NCBI GenBank assembly: GCA_013360405.1
Contig: JABWBR010000034.1
Span: forward strand, 1-64,000
Direction: 5' to 3'
Source: Saprospiraceae bacterium
GTDB taxonomy: Bacteria; Bacteroidota; Bacteroidia; Chitinophagales; Saprospiraceae
DNA length: 64,000 bases
Positions 37,373 to 47,200 of the stretch are shown here, in pieces. The stretch's first letter is position 1. Each line of letters opens with the position of its first letter. The position numbers and the translations under genes are program-made. Under the pieces are notes generated by a model. It saw only the letters and a list, made by a program, of their open reading frames with translations, was not told the DNA's origin and did no database searches.

Positions 37373-38623
37373 ATGTATATCCGCGAGGTTAATATTACCA
37401 ACATAAAATCTATTTCTCATTTTAAAATGACTTTCCCCGAAGGCAAAGAAGCCGGCTGGCACGTGCTGATCGGCGATAATGGGGCGGGGAAATCCGCCAT
37501 TTCAAAAGCTATCGCCATGGCGCTTATTGGCCCCAAGGATGTGCTTAGACTTGATCCTAATTGGGAATCCTGGGTGAGACAAGGCGAAAAAAAAGCGGAT
37601 ATTTCAATTAAAACTGTAGCATCGCCTAAAGAGAAGGAACAAACAACCCAACTACTTTTAGAGAAAAATGAGCGAAACTCAAAATTCGAATTAATGAATT
37701 ATCAAGCCTCACATGCAGAGGAAGGTAAATTCAGCTATTCATTTACATATAAAAAGTTTGGCGCCGGTTTCGGCCCTTACCGGCGATTTACCGGTGGAAA
37801 TCCTTCTTCAGATAAGGAATTAGGGGACAGTCCAGTCGCGCCGTATTTGACGCTTTTTAAAGAAGATATTTTGCTTACTGCTTCTTTAGCCTGGATCAAA
37901 GACGTGTATTTGCGTTCACTCGAGAAAGACGACAAAGCCAATCAGACGCTTGAAGGCATAAAATCCCTGGTTTCGGCTTCCGACCTACTGCCTGGCAAAC
38001 TCAGAATAAAATCAATTAGCTCAGAAGGGCTGCTTTTCATTAATGCCAATGGCGCACATATTCATATCACCGACCTCAGCGATGGCGTTAAATCTGTGCT
38101 TTCGCTCACGCTCGAACTCATCAGGTTAATGCTGACAATTTATGATGTAAAAGAAGTTTTCGGCGCTTTTTCCTCCAATCGCAAAATTGACATCCCCGGT
38201 GTAGTAATCGTAGATGAAATCGACGCGCACCTGCACCCTTCCTGGCAAACGCGCGTGGGACAGTGGTTTACACAGCATTTTCCCCGCCTTCAATTCATTG
38301 TCACTACCCATAGCCCCCTCGTTTGCCGCGCCTGCGAAAACGGCTCTATCTGGCGATTGGCCGCACCTGGCACCGACCAGGAATCGGGCGAAATAACAGG
38401 CGATGAAAAAAATACGCTCATTTTTGGCAGTGTGCTCGACGCTTATGAAACAGATATTTTTGGCAGTAAAATTTCCAGGGGAAAAGAAGGTAAAAACAAA
38501 CAAAAGGAATACCGGGATTTGGTATACAAAGAAAAATACGGCATCGATATGAGCCCCAAAGAAAAAGAGCAATTACAGCACCTCAAAAAGATCTTTCATA
38601 CCAATGTTGCAACTGAAGAATAA
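37373..38623 (+). CDS. AAA ATPase, Septu PtuA-like / retron-associated type
   Basis: The 416-residue ABC-like ATPase has an N-terminal MYIREVNITNIKSISHF start typical of RecF/SMC-like proteins, Walker A at residues 34-41 (GDNGAGKS), Walker B IVDEIDAHLHPSWQ with Asp 281 and Glu 282, and the H-loop TTHSP at 311-315. There is no TOPRIM domain, so it is not an OLD nuclease. An ATPase of this type directly followed by an HNH gene is the Septu (PtuA/PtuB) or retron Ec78-like effector layout. It starts 2 bp after the helicase and overlaps the HNH gene by 20 bp. Role: probably NTP-controlled sensing that restrains or activates the HNH nuclease. Confidence 0.8.
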   Translation: MYIREVNITNIKSISHFKMTFPEGKEAGWHVLIGDNGAGKSAISKAIAMALIGPKDVLRLDPNWESWVRQGEKKADISIKTVASPKEKEQTTQLLLEKNERNSKFELMNYQASHAEEGKFSYSFTYKKFGAGFGPYRRFTGGNPSSDKELGDSPVAPYLTLFKEDILLTASLAWIKDVYLRSLEKDDKANQTLEGIKSLVSASDLLPGKLRIKSISSEGLLFINANGAHIHITDLSDGVKSVLSLTLELIRLMLTIYDVKEVFGAFSSNRKIDIPGVVIVDEIDAHLHPSWQTRVGQWFTQHFPRLQFIVTTHSPLVCRACENGSIWRLAAPGTDQESGEITGDEKNTLIFGSVLDAYETDIFGSKISRGKEGKNKQKEYRDLVYKEKYGIDMSPKEKEQLQHLKKIFHTNVATEE

Positions 38624-39497
38624 TAACCTGACGCCCGCTACGCAACAACATCTCAGCAAGAGACAAGCCGATATCAACGGTAGGCCTGCTTTTATTGACA
38701 AATCAGGGCGAGCAGGTACATTATGGGATGGAAAAACCGGCTCCCGGGCTGGCAAAGCAGCGTTTGAAGAAATAAAAAATACGCTCATCGCTATGTGCGT
38801 CGGCGTCGAATTGTGCAATTACTGCGAGCAAAGCGAAGCTTCGGATATCGAACACATTTTGCCCAAGAGTTTGTTTCCGGCACACACATTTGAGTGGGAA
38901 AATTATCTGCTGGCCTGCAAAAAATGCAATACCACTCACAAGCTCGACGCCATAGACGTTTTCGATCCGGACGGTTCTACCAACGCGATAAGGGTCGCTA
39001 ACGGCAAGGAACCGCCTACCCACGATGTAGCCTTCGTACACCCCCGTCGGGTTGATCCCATGGACTTTATGGATTTGAATTTTGACGATTTTCTTTTTTA
39101 CGCCCGCCCACCACATGCACCGAATACCCGCGGTTTTGTGATGGTAGAAAAAACGCTCGACATTCTCGAATTGAATAATCGCCCTACTTTGGTAAACTTT
39201 CGCAGAAGCGCTTTTCATAATTATAAAAGAATGTTACGGGAATTTGTCGAAACCAATCAGGCTGCCAACTACGACGAACTCGAACAAGCCGTTACCGGTA
39301 ATCCGCAGGTGGATCGCCAATCTCCTTTTGAAGCAGAAAAGCAACGCATTCTCGACGGGTTGCGCACCAGCATCCTAACCCATGAACACCCCACCGTATG
39401 GCGCGAAATGATCCGCCAACGCAATAACTTGCCCCAACCCATACAACAATTATTCCGCGACGCCCCCGAGGCTCTCACCTGGCATGAGATCAACTAG
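38604..39497 (+). CDS. HNH endonuclease, Septu PtuB-like
   Basis: The 297-residue protein has a zinc-bound HNH core: C71-N-Y-C74, then DIEHILPKS with His 84, WENYLLACKKCN with Asn 100 and the second pair C105/C108, and H112. The layout resembles PtuB and retron-associated HNH proteins. It should cleave DNA or RNA when its ATPase partner signals. The gene overlaps the ATPase gene by 20 bp, indicating coupled translation. It is followed by a 69-bp gap filled with CCGACAAC repeat units, and then by the methylase. Confidence 0.8.
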   Translation: MLQLKNNNLTPATQQHLSKRQADINGRPAFIDKSGRAGTLWDGKTGSRAGKAAFEEIKNTLIAMCVGVELCNYCEQSEASDIEHILPKSLFPAHTFEWENYLLACKKCNTTHKLDAIDVFDPDGSTNAIRVANGKEPPTHDVAFVHPRRVDPMDFMDLNFDDFLFYARPPHAPNTRGFVMVEKTLDILELNNRPTLVNFRRSAFHNYKRMLREFVETNQAANYDELEQAVTGNPQVDRQSPFEAEKQRILDGLRTSILTHEHPTVWREMIRQRNNLPQPIQQLFRDAPEALTWHEIN

Positions 39498-39523
39498 AAA
39501 AACAAAAAACAAAAACTGAAAAG

Positions 39524-39567
39524 AACCGACAACTGACAACCGACAACGGATAACAAACCGACAACCG
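39524..39567 (+). repeat. CCGACAAC-type repeat ending at the methylase start codon
   Basis: Five to six units of the form CCGACAAC / CTGACAAC / CGGATAAC fill the gap between the HNH and methylase genes and end directly on the GTG start codon (39567). The same string type forms part of the composite intergenic repeats and also lies inside the methylase gene at 40532-40580. It may have displaced the original leader of the methylase gene. Confidence 0.85.
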
Positions 39568-42500
39568 TGAAAAAACTCATCGAAACCGCCCTGCCCGTCA
39601 AAGAAATCTCGGCAGAAAGCGTGCGCGACAAATCGATCCGCCACGGGCATATCTCTACCCTGCACCTGTGGTGGGCCCGCCGCCCCCTGCCCGTCTGCCG
39701 CGCCGTGGTTTTCGCCTCGCTGGCGCCCGACCCCCTCGACCCCCAATGCCCGCCCGCCTTCCGCGATGCCGTGCAACTGCTGCTCGGCGCCGACCACAAC
39801 CCCGGCGACCCCTACCGACCTTATGCCGATATACCCTGGACGGCCATCTACGACCCCATGGACGATAACCTCCGCAACCGCCTCCAACTGTTTATCGGCA
39901 AGTTCTCCGACGAAGCCCAGCAGGCTATGCTGCAACGCAAACCCCAGCCCCCCACCGGCCGCCTGCTCTCCGATTTTAGCCTGATCAAGTGGGAAAACAA
40001 AAATAACGAGGCCATACTGCGCAAAGCGCGCCAATTGATATGGGTGGCCCACAATAGCCATACCGGGCAATCCGCCACTGACTTATTGGCCGACTTCGAC
40101 CGCCACTATTCAGCTATCAAAGCCGCCGAAGCCGCCTTGTACAGTCTGCCCGACCGCCACCTTTCCAGCCCCGAAGTACAAGCCGCCGAAGCCGCCCTGC
40201 ACACCGCCATCGAAGCTTTCCTCGACCGCATGCCCCGCGTTTTCGACCCCTTCGCCGGCGGCGGCGCCATACCGCTCGAAGCCGCCCGCCTCGGCTGCCG
40301 CGCCTACGGCAACGATATCAACCCGGTAGCCCATATTATCCAAAAAGGCAGCCTCGAGTACCCCCAGCAATTCGGCAAACCCATTACCTATAGCCTGGAT
40401 GAATTCGCCAAACGCTACCTGCCCCAACTATCCGACGGCAATTACTACCTCCAACTCCCCGGCCTCCTCCACGAACCCTTTACCATCAACAACTGGAAAG
40501 ATTTCGAATTCCTCAAACAACACATCAAACCAATAACGGATAACAGAGAACCGACAACCGACAACCCACAACCGATAACCCTCCCCAACCGCCTCTCCTT
40601 CGACGTGGAATTCTACGCCCGCGAACTCCTGGGCCGCACCGAAGCCGCCATCGGCCATTATTACCCCGCCGACGAAAAAGGCCGCAAACCCATCGCTTAT
40701 TACTGGGCCCGTGTAGGTACCTGCTCCAATCCCTCTTGCCGCGCCCAGGTGCCCCTGCTCAAAGGTTTTTATTTGTGCAATAAACCGGATAAACAAGTGT
40801 TCCTGAAACCGGTGATTGCGGGAAATGAAATTTGTTTTGAAATTGGGCATGGGAAGTATGAAAAAGAGGGATGGGCAAAAAAATCAAGTTTAGAATGTCC
40901 TTTATGTGGCAATATCACAGAAGCCAATGAAATAATGGGACAATTACACCCTGAGAAAGAAACAATAAAATTACTGGCTATTATTGAAGATGGGAATGAC
41001 GGAAAGAACTATCGTCTACCGACACATGCGGAAATAAGTATTTTAGAGCAAATTCCAAAAATGGAGGCTCCTAAGGAAAAACTACCCAATGTTACAAGGC
41101 TTACTGGAGGGTTTATTGTTGCATGGGGATATTCGGAATGGGGCCAAATGTTCACCCCCCGCCAACTCCTGGCCCTCCACACCCTGGTAGAAAAACTCGG
41201 CGAACTCAAAGCCGAACTGCGCTCCGCAGATACCGATTACGGTAAGGCGGTGGCGACTTATTTGGGGATTTTGGTGGATAGGGTGGGGGCTACAAGTACA
41301 TCGTTTGGGAGATGGCATAATGGAGGTGAGAAATTAGAACATCCATTTGCTAGACAGGCAATTCCAATGATATTCGATTTTCCGGAAGGAAATATTTTTT
41401 CAAATTCTACGGGTAGTGCCTCAAACCAAATTGATTGGATTATTAGATACATAGAGTCTGAATCTCAATCACCATTTATTTCCATTTGCAACAACGCCTC
41501 TAGCGGCGACAAGGCGCAGTTTTTGGATAAATACTTAACTGCCGTCATTTCCGACCCGCCCTATTATGATGCCATTGCTTATGCTGATCTCTCTGATTTC
41601 TTCTATGTATGGTTGAAACGAACCATGAGTGACTTATACCCGCTCAATTTTTCTACTCCACAAACCCCCAAAACGGAAGAATGTACCGCATTAAAACACC
41701 ATCAGAACGGTAATGTAGGTAAAGCAAAAACGCATTTTGAAGATAAATTGCTGCAAATATTCGACGCTATAGAACATCAGACATCTGATATAGTCAGCAT
41801 CATGTTTGCGCATCAAAGCACCGAAGCCTGGACCACGCTTTGCAATTCCATTCTCGGTGCGCGCATGAACATCACCGGTAGTTGGGCTATTGATACCGAA
41901 ATGGCCAATCGCTCAATCGGTTTAGCCGGTGCTGCATTAGCCTCCTCCGTCACCGTCTCCTGCCGTCCGGCCCAGCGCCAGGGCATCGGCGATTACAAAT
42001 CCGTGCGCAAGGCCATCGAAGTGCGGGTGGGCAAAGAAGTCGAGCATCTATACGAATTGGGTTTCCGTGGCGCCGACCTGCTCACGGCTTGTTTTGGGCA
42101 GGCCGTAAGCGAATTCGGGCGTTACCGCTCGGTAGAAAAAGCCGACGGCAGCACCGTCACCGTCGCCGAACTGCTCGAAATGGCACGCGAGAGCGCCTTC
42201 GAGGCCCTGGTCAAAGGTTTTCAGGGCGACGACTACACCAGGTTCTACATCGCCTGGCTGCAGCTCTACGGCTTCAGCGAAAGCGATTTTGACGACGCGG
42301 CCAAATTCAGCCGTGTGGGGCTCACCATCAACGTACAAGACCTCATCCATGAGCACATTTTAATCAAAGCCGGCAACAAACAAGCCCTGGGCGGTTTTGA
42401 AGATCGCATAGCTGCGAATAAACGACTGGGAGAAGCCGAAGGCGCCAACCTCATCGACCAGGTACACCGCGCTTTGCACCTGTACCAGGGCGCCAACCGG

Positions 42501-42710
42501 GGCGAATTGCTGGCCTTCCTGGCCCGCGTGGCAGCCCAGCCCACCGATTCCTTCTGGCGCGTACTCGTATCGCTGTGCGAATTGCTGCCCGCCGGCAGCA
42601 ATGATTTGAAACAAGCGCAGGGATTGCTCGTTAATAAAGATAACCTGTTGCGGGAAAGCCGGCAGGCGGCGGTAGAAAAACCGCAGCAGGGTAGGTTGGA
42701 ATTGGATTAA
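39567..42710 (+). CDS. DUF1156 DNA methyltransferase (adenine-specific type)
   Basis: The 1047-residue protein begins with the DUF1156 signature (LPVKEISAESVRDKSIRHGH, LHLWWARRPL). It then shows SAM motif I at 225-236 (VFDPFAGGGAIP), a zinc-ribbon-like region with CSNPSC and CPLC, and the catalytic DPPY at 663-666. It probably methylates adenine (N6) in a defined site and marks self DNA for the surrounding system. The start is GTG, at the edge of a repeat. Residues 322-340 (from PITDNREP to ITLP) are encoded by an in-frame copy of the dispersed intergenic repeat. Codon use and A/T content change in about 40770-41120 and 41320-41800, suggesting exchange of the recognition region. Related to the methylase of some BREX types, but no other BREX gene is here. 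Confidence 0.88.
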   Translation: MKKLIETALPVKEISAESVRDKSIRHGHISTLHLWWARRPLPVCRAVVFASLAPDPLDPQCPPAFRDAVQLLLGADHNPGDPYRPYADIPWTAIYDPMDDNLRNRLQLFIGKFSDEAQQAMLQRKPQPPTGRLLSDFSLIKWENKNNEAILRKARQLIWVAHNSHTGQSATDLLADFDRHYSAIKAAEAALYSLPDRHLSSPEVQAAEAALHTAIEAFLDRMPRVFDPFAGGGAIPLEAARLGCRAYGNDINPVAHIIQKGSLEYPQQFGKPITYSLDEFAKRYLPQLSDGNYYLQLPGLLHEPFTINNWKDFEFLKQHIKPITDNREPTTDNPQPITLPNRLSFDVEFYARELLGRTEAAIGHYYPADEKGRKPIAYYWARVGTCSNPSCRAQVPLLKGFYLCNKPDKQVFLKPVIAGNEICFEIGHGKYEKEGWAKKSSLECPLCGNITEANEIMGQLHPEKETIKLLAIIEDGNDGKNYRLPTHAEISILEQIPKMEAPKEKLPNVTRLTGGFIVAWGYSEWGQMFTPRQLLALHTLVEKLGELKAELRSADTDYGKAVATYLGILVDRVGATSTSFGRWHNGGEKLEHPFARQAIPMIFDFPEGNIFSNSTGSASNQIDWIIRYIESESQSPFISICNNASSGDKAQFLDKYLTAVISDPPYYDAIAYADLSDFFYVWLKRTMSDLYPLNFSTPQTPKTEECTALKHHQNGNVGKAKTHFEDKLLQIFDAIEHQTSDIVSIMFAHQSTEAWTTLCNSILGARMNITGSWAIDTEMANRSIGLAGAALASSVTVSCRPAQRQGIGDYKSVRKAIEVRVGKEVEHLYELGFRGADLLTACFGQAVSEFGRYRSVEKADGSTVTVAELLEMARESAFEALVKGFQGDDYTRFYIAWLQLYGFSESDFDDAAKFSRVGLTINVQDLIHEHILIKAGNKQALGGFEDRIAANKRLGEAEGANLIDQVHRALHLYQGANRGELLAFLARVAAQPTDSFWRVLVSLCELLPAGSNDLKQAQGLLVNKDNLLRESRQAAVEKPQQGRLELD
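40532..40580 (+). repeat. Dispersed repeat inserted in frame within the methylase gene
   Basis: About 49 bp of AATAACGGATAACAGAGAAC and CCGACAACC units, identical in type to intergenic repeats at 19545-19570, 32850-32900 and 39524-39566, lie inside the methyltransferase coding sequence. They keep the frame open and encode a Pro/Thr/Asn/Asp-rich linker between motif I and the zinc-ribbon region. Confidence 0.85.
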
Positions 42711-42727
42711 GCTCCTATTTTTGGAAA

Positions 42728-44209
42728 ATGAAAACGCAACTCAATATTGAATTGGCAATGGACCTGCACCGCTTGAACCCCTGGTGGAGCGGCGGTTCTA
42801 TGCGTTTGCTGCCCGATACGCGCCGGCATTTAGTCGAACAAATAAAAAGACGGTTTACTTACAAACTCGCCCCCATTGTAGTAGTCCGTGGTTCAAGACA
42901 AATAGGAAAAACAACTGCTTACGAACAGATCATTGAGGATTTTTTGCAGGAGGGTATGGATCCTCGTCGAATATTTCGCGTACAATTCGATGATATAAAA
43001 ACCATCAGGGAATACGACGAGCCCATTCTGCGCCTGGTAGAATGGTACGAGCGAGAGATATTAAAACAGACCCTGAATGACGCGGCGGCAAGCAACCAGA
43101 TGGTGTATTTATTTTTTGATGAAGTACAAAATCTGGATAATTGGGCGCAACAGTTAAAATTCCTGGTAGATTCATCTACTGTACAAGTATTAATTACCGG
43201 TAGCTCTGCCCTGCGCATTGAGATGGGGCGGGATAGTTTAGCCGGTCGAATACATACACTTGAAGTAGGGGTGCTATCGCTTACAGAAATTGGCGCTTTG
43301 CGGAGAATGGAAACGCCCTTGCCCTATCTCACAGACAACGGGCTTGAGCCTTTGTTGCGCAAAGATTTTTGGATGGGGTTGAGAGAACACGGCGCTAAAA
43401 ACAAAACTTTCAGAGATGCGGCTTTTTCCGCTTTTTCTGAACGCGGGGCCTATCCATTGGTACATCAACGCAGTGAAGCGCCTTGGTCGCTTATTGCCGA
43501 TCAGTTGAACGAGACGGTTATCAAACGCGTCATCCAGCATGATCTCAGGGTAGGGGAGAAAGGCCGCAAACGCGATCCACAGTTGCTGGAAGAGATATTT
43601 CGTATTTGCTGTCGTTATGCGGGGCAGACGCCGTCAAGTTCAAAAATTGCCCAGGAGTTACAGCAGAGCCTGAACGCAAATATTGGTCCGCAAAGGGTTA
43701 GGACTTATATGAAATTTCTAGCAGATACTTTATTAATTAGACTTATTCAGCCGGCAGAAATCAGGTTAAAACGCTATCGCAGCGATGCCAAAATCTGTTT
43801 GGTAGATCATGGTTTGCGCGCCAGTTGGCTTCAGGAACAAATACCTGTCGACCCTGATACAGCTGAAACAGATGAAGTCATCTCCACGCAAGCCGGATAC
43901 CTGGCCGAAAGTATACTTGGGGCCTCCTTGTCCAGTATTAGCGGCCTTGACATTTCGCACTTACCACCTAAGTCCAAAGACCCCGAAATTGACTTTATCC
44001 TGGCGATAGGGGCTAATCGAATTCCTATCGAGGTCAAATATCGGAATACAATTAAAGATGAGCACTTAAAGGGGTTAAATTGGTTTTTGGACAACCCGAT
44101 TAATCGAGCGCCTTTTGGAATAATTATAACAAAACAAGATGTCAATCCTTTTGATGGAAATGACAACATTATACCTATATCATTGAGGACATTTATGTTA
44201 ATGCGATAA
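42728..44209 (+). CDS. AAA_14/DUF4143 family ATP-binding protein
   Basis: The 493-residue ATPase has Walker A at 55-62 (GSRQIGKT), Walker B LFFDEVQNL with Asp 131 and Glu 132, the sensor-like LITGSSAL, and a C-terminal DUF4143 region with a PD-(D/E)XK-like pattern (DPEIDFIL, then IPIEVKY near 434). Such proteins occur in defence islands and elsewhere; their function is not established. Spacing is 17 bp after the methylase and 9 bp before the DUF499 gene, so it is part of the operon. DUF4143 ATPases are not a standard component of DUF1156/DUF499 clusters that I recall, so its presence here may be specific. Confidence 0.85.
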   Translation: MKTQLNIELAMDLHRLNPWWSGGSMRLLPDTRRHLVEQIKRRFTYKLAPIVVVRGSRQIGKTTAYEQIIEDFLQEGMDPRRIFRVQFDDIKTIREYDEPILRLVEWYEREILKQTLNDAAASNQMVYLFFDEVQNLDNWAQQLKFLVDSSTVQVLITGSSALRIEMGRDSLAGRIHTLEVGVLSLTEIGALRRMETPLPYLTDNGLEPLLRKDFWMGLREHGAKNKTFRDAAFSAFSERGAYPLVHQRSEAPWSLIADQLNETVIKRVIQHDLRVGEKGRKRDPQLLEEIFRICCRYAGQTPSSSKIAQELQQSLNANIGPQRVRTYMKFLADTLLIRLIQPAEIRLKRYRSDAKICLVDHGLRASWLQEQIPVDPDTAETDEVISTQAGYLAESILGASLSSISGLDISHLPPKSKDPEIDFILAIGANRIPIEVKYRNTIKDEHLKGLNWFLDNPINRAPFGIIITKQDVNPFDGNDNIIPISLRTFMLMR

Positions 44210-44218
44210 TTTTTTAAA

Positions 44219-47200
44219 ATGACAACCCTTAACCAACAACAGAAAGACAACCTATACAAAGGCCTGGGCCTCTTTCTGGACGCCATACGGCCTTATGTAG
44301 TTAGCGTATTGATAAAAGAAGCCGGCGACAAATGGCCCGCCTGGTTTGTGGAGGCGCTCACTCCCCCGCAGCAACAGAACTGGAACCAGGGTTTGCGCCA
44401 GGGTACCTTGCCCGAAAATCTCATCGACTTTCACTACCTCAAGTCATTTTCGATCAAATACAAAAACCTGCTCAAAGCCGATTTCGGTGTAAAAGATGCG
44501 CAAGGTTTACCCACCTGGTTGGGCGAAATCGCCGACGTGCGCCATAAAATAGCGCATTTCCACGAAGTCGACGAAGACGGCATTACCAACGCCTATATCA
44601 AGATGACCCAGATCGCCCGCAGCCTCGGCATGGACGAACTGGTAGTCGAACTCAAAAAGCTGCGGGAAGCCCAGCCGCCTTCAATGGCCGATGAAAAAGC
44701 CGTCGCAGAATCCGCCGCTGCCTATGGCGGAGTAAAGCCCTGGTTTATGGCCGTCACGCCCCACCTCGACATCCGGCAGGGCCGCCTCGATGAAAGCGTT
44801 TTTGCCGCCAACCTCGCCGAAGTGGCCCTGGGCAACGGCCGCGAGATTTACAACAACCCGGCGGTATTTTTCTCCAAAACCTACTTCACCGCCGGCATCA
44901 AAAACGTAGCCCGGCGCGTCATAAAAGGACTCAACGGCGAAGAAGACGCCGAAAACCGGGTCATTTCGCTGCAAACCGGCTTCGGCGGCGGCAAAACCCA
45001 CACCCTGATCTCGCTGTATCACCTCGTCAAGTGGGGCAGCCATGCCGGGCAGTCTGCCCTGGCCGCCGACCTGCTGGCCTACACCGGCGCGCCTAAGTTT
45101 GACAAAGCCCGCATCGCCGTCTTCACCAACACCACCAACGACCCCGCCAACGGTCGCCAAACACCTGATGGCATCACCATACAGACCATCTGGGGCGAAC
45201 TGGCCTGGCAACTCGGCGGCGCCGCAGCCTACGAGATCATCAGGAAAAACGACGAGCAACTCATAGCGCCGGGAGGCCTGTTTAAAAAAGTACTGGAAAA
45301 CAACACGCCTGCTCTCATCCTGATCGACGAGCTGGCCGACTACTGCGTAAAAGCCGCCGCGAAGCGCGCGGGTAGTTCCAGTCTGGCCGATCAAACCATC
45401 AGCTTCATGCAGGAACTCACCGAGGCGGTAGCCGGCGTCAACCACTGCGTAGCCGTCATCACCCTGCCCGCCAGTCCCCAGGAAGTCGGCAACACTCCCG
45501 AAGCGCAAAACATCCTCAGCAGCCTCCAAAAGCGGGTGAGTAGGGTAGGGGCCGACACCCAGCCCGTGGCCGACGAAGAGATATACGAAGTCATCCGCCG
45601 CCGCCTCTTCGAAAACATCGGCGATGATGCCCACACAGAGGCCGTGATATCGAAATACATGGAGCTCTACCAGCAATACGGGAGCGAATTACCAAGCCAC
45701 GTCGTAAAAAGCGAATACCGGCAGAAAATGCGGAATGCCTATCCTTTCCATCCCGAGCTCATCGACGTATTCCGCATCCGCTGGGCCAGCCACCACGACT
45801 TTCAGCGCACCCGCGGCGCCCTGCGCCTGCTGGCGGCCATCGTCAGCGACCTGTGGAAGCGCCAGCAATCGCTGCCGGGCGGCAACCTGCTCATCCACGC
45901 CTCCGATGTGCAATGCGCCAACCTCGACCCCCTCACCGGGCAACTCAAAAAACTCTACGGCAACGGCTACGACGCCGTCATCAGCGCCGACGTGGCCGGC
46001 GCCTCCTCCAACGCATTCAAAATCGACGGCAACAAAACCGAATTCGGGCAGTGGTACCTCACCCAGGGCATCTCAGCGGCCATATTGCTCAACTCCTTCG
46101 GCAGCGAAGGCGCCAACAAAGGCCTTGGCATCGCCGAACTCAAACTCAACCTGCTGCGCCCCGACGGCTTCAACCACAACAGCGTCAACGGCGCCCTCGA
46201 CGAACTCGAAAGCAATGCCTACTACCTCTACTACGCCCAAAGCGGAGGCGGCAAACGCTACTGGTTTCACACCAAACCCAACATCAACATACTCATCAAC
46301 CAGGCCAAAAACGACATTCGAAGTGATGAAATCGAAGCAGAGATCCTGCGCCGCGTACAGCAAAGCACCTCCAACCTGGCCTTATTCGGAAGAGCCCTGG
46401 TCAACCCCTCCGAAGACGTACCCGAGCAACAGCGTCCCACGCTGATTATCCTCAGCCCCCGGTACGTGGCAAGCCCCGACGGCGTCAACGGACAAATCAA
46501 ACCCCTCATCGAAAAACTGGCCACCCAAAAAGGCAACAGCCAGCGCATATACCGTAATACCTTATTGTTTTTGTTGTGTTCCGAACTGGGCATCGGCAAA
46601 TTGCAGTCCAGCGTACGCGACTACCTCGCCTGCCAGAAAATCGGCCAGGAATACGCCGGCCAACTCGAACGGGAACAGCGAGACGACATACAGCGCCGCG
46701 TACAGGAAACCGCCAAAGAAACCGACAGGGCTATCGTGGTCGCTTATGCCATCGTAGCCAAATACACCGCCAAAAGCGGTATTGAAAAACTGGTCTTAAA
46801 GCAATTTCGCGACAGCCTCGACAGCCAGATCAACAACCAGCTCATACAAACCCTCAAAGACGAAGAATGGCTGTTGGAATCGGTGGGCTACAACACCCTG
46901 GCCAACCACAACCTGTTGCCTGCGCCGGCTCAGCCCATCAAGACCAAAGACATCTACGAAGCCTTCCTCCGCTTCGACGACAAACCCATGATCACCGGCC
47001 ACCAGGCTGTGAGCAACAGTCTACTACGCTACTGCCAGAACGGTGAATTTTGCATCGCTTCCGGCGACGGCCGGCAATTCACCCGGTATTTCCTCGGCGA
47101 GCCCGTGCCCATGTTCGACGTAACCGATACCGTCTATTGGCTCACCGACAAATCGGAAAAACCCGCGCCTGCACCCGTAGCGACAGAGCAGTCCACCATC

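Noticed and set aside
37373-39497. Retron with ATPase/HNH effectors
   Set aside because: No reverse transcriptase gene or msr/msd-like structure is seen nearby.
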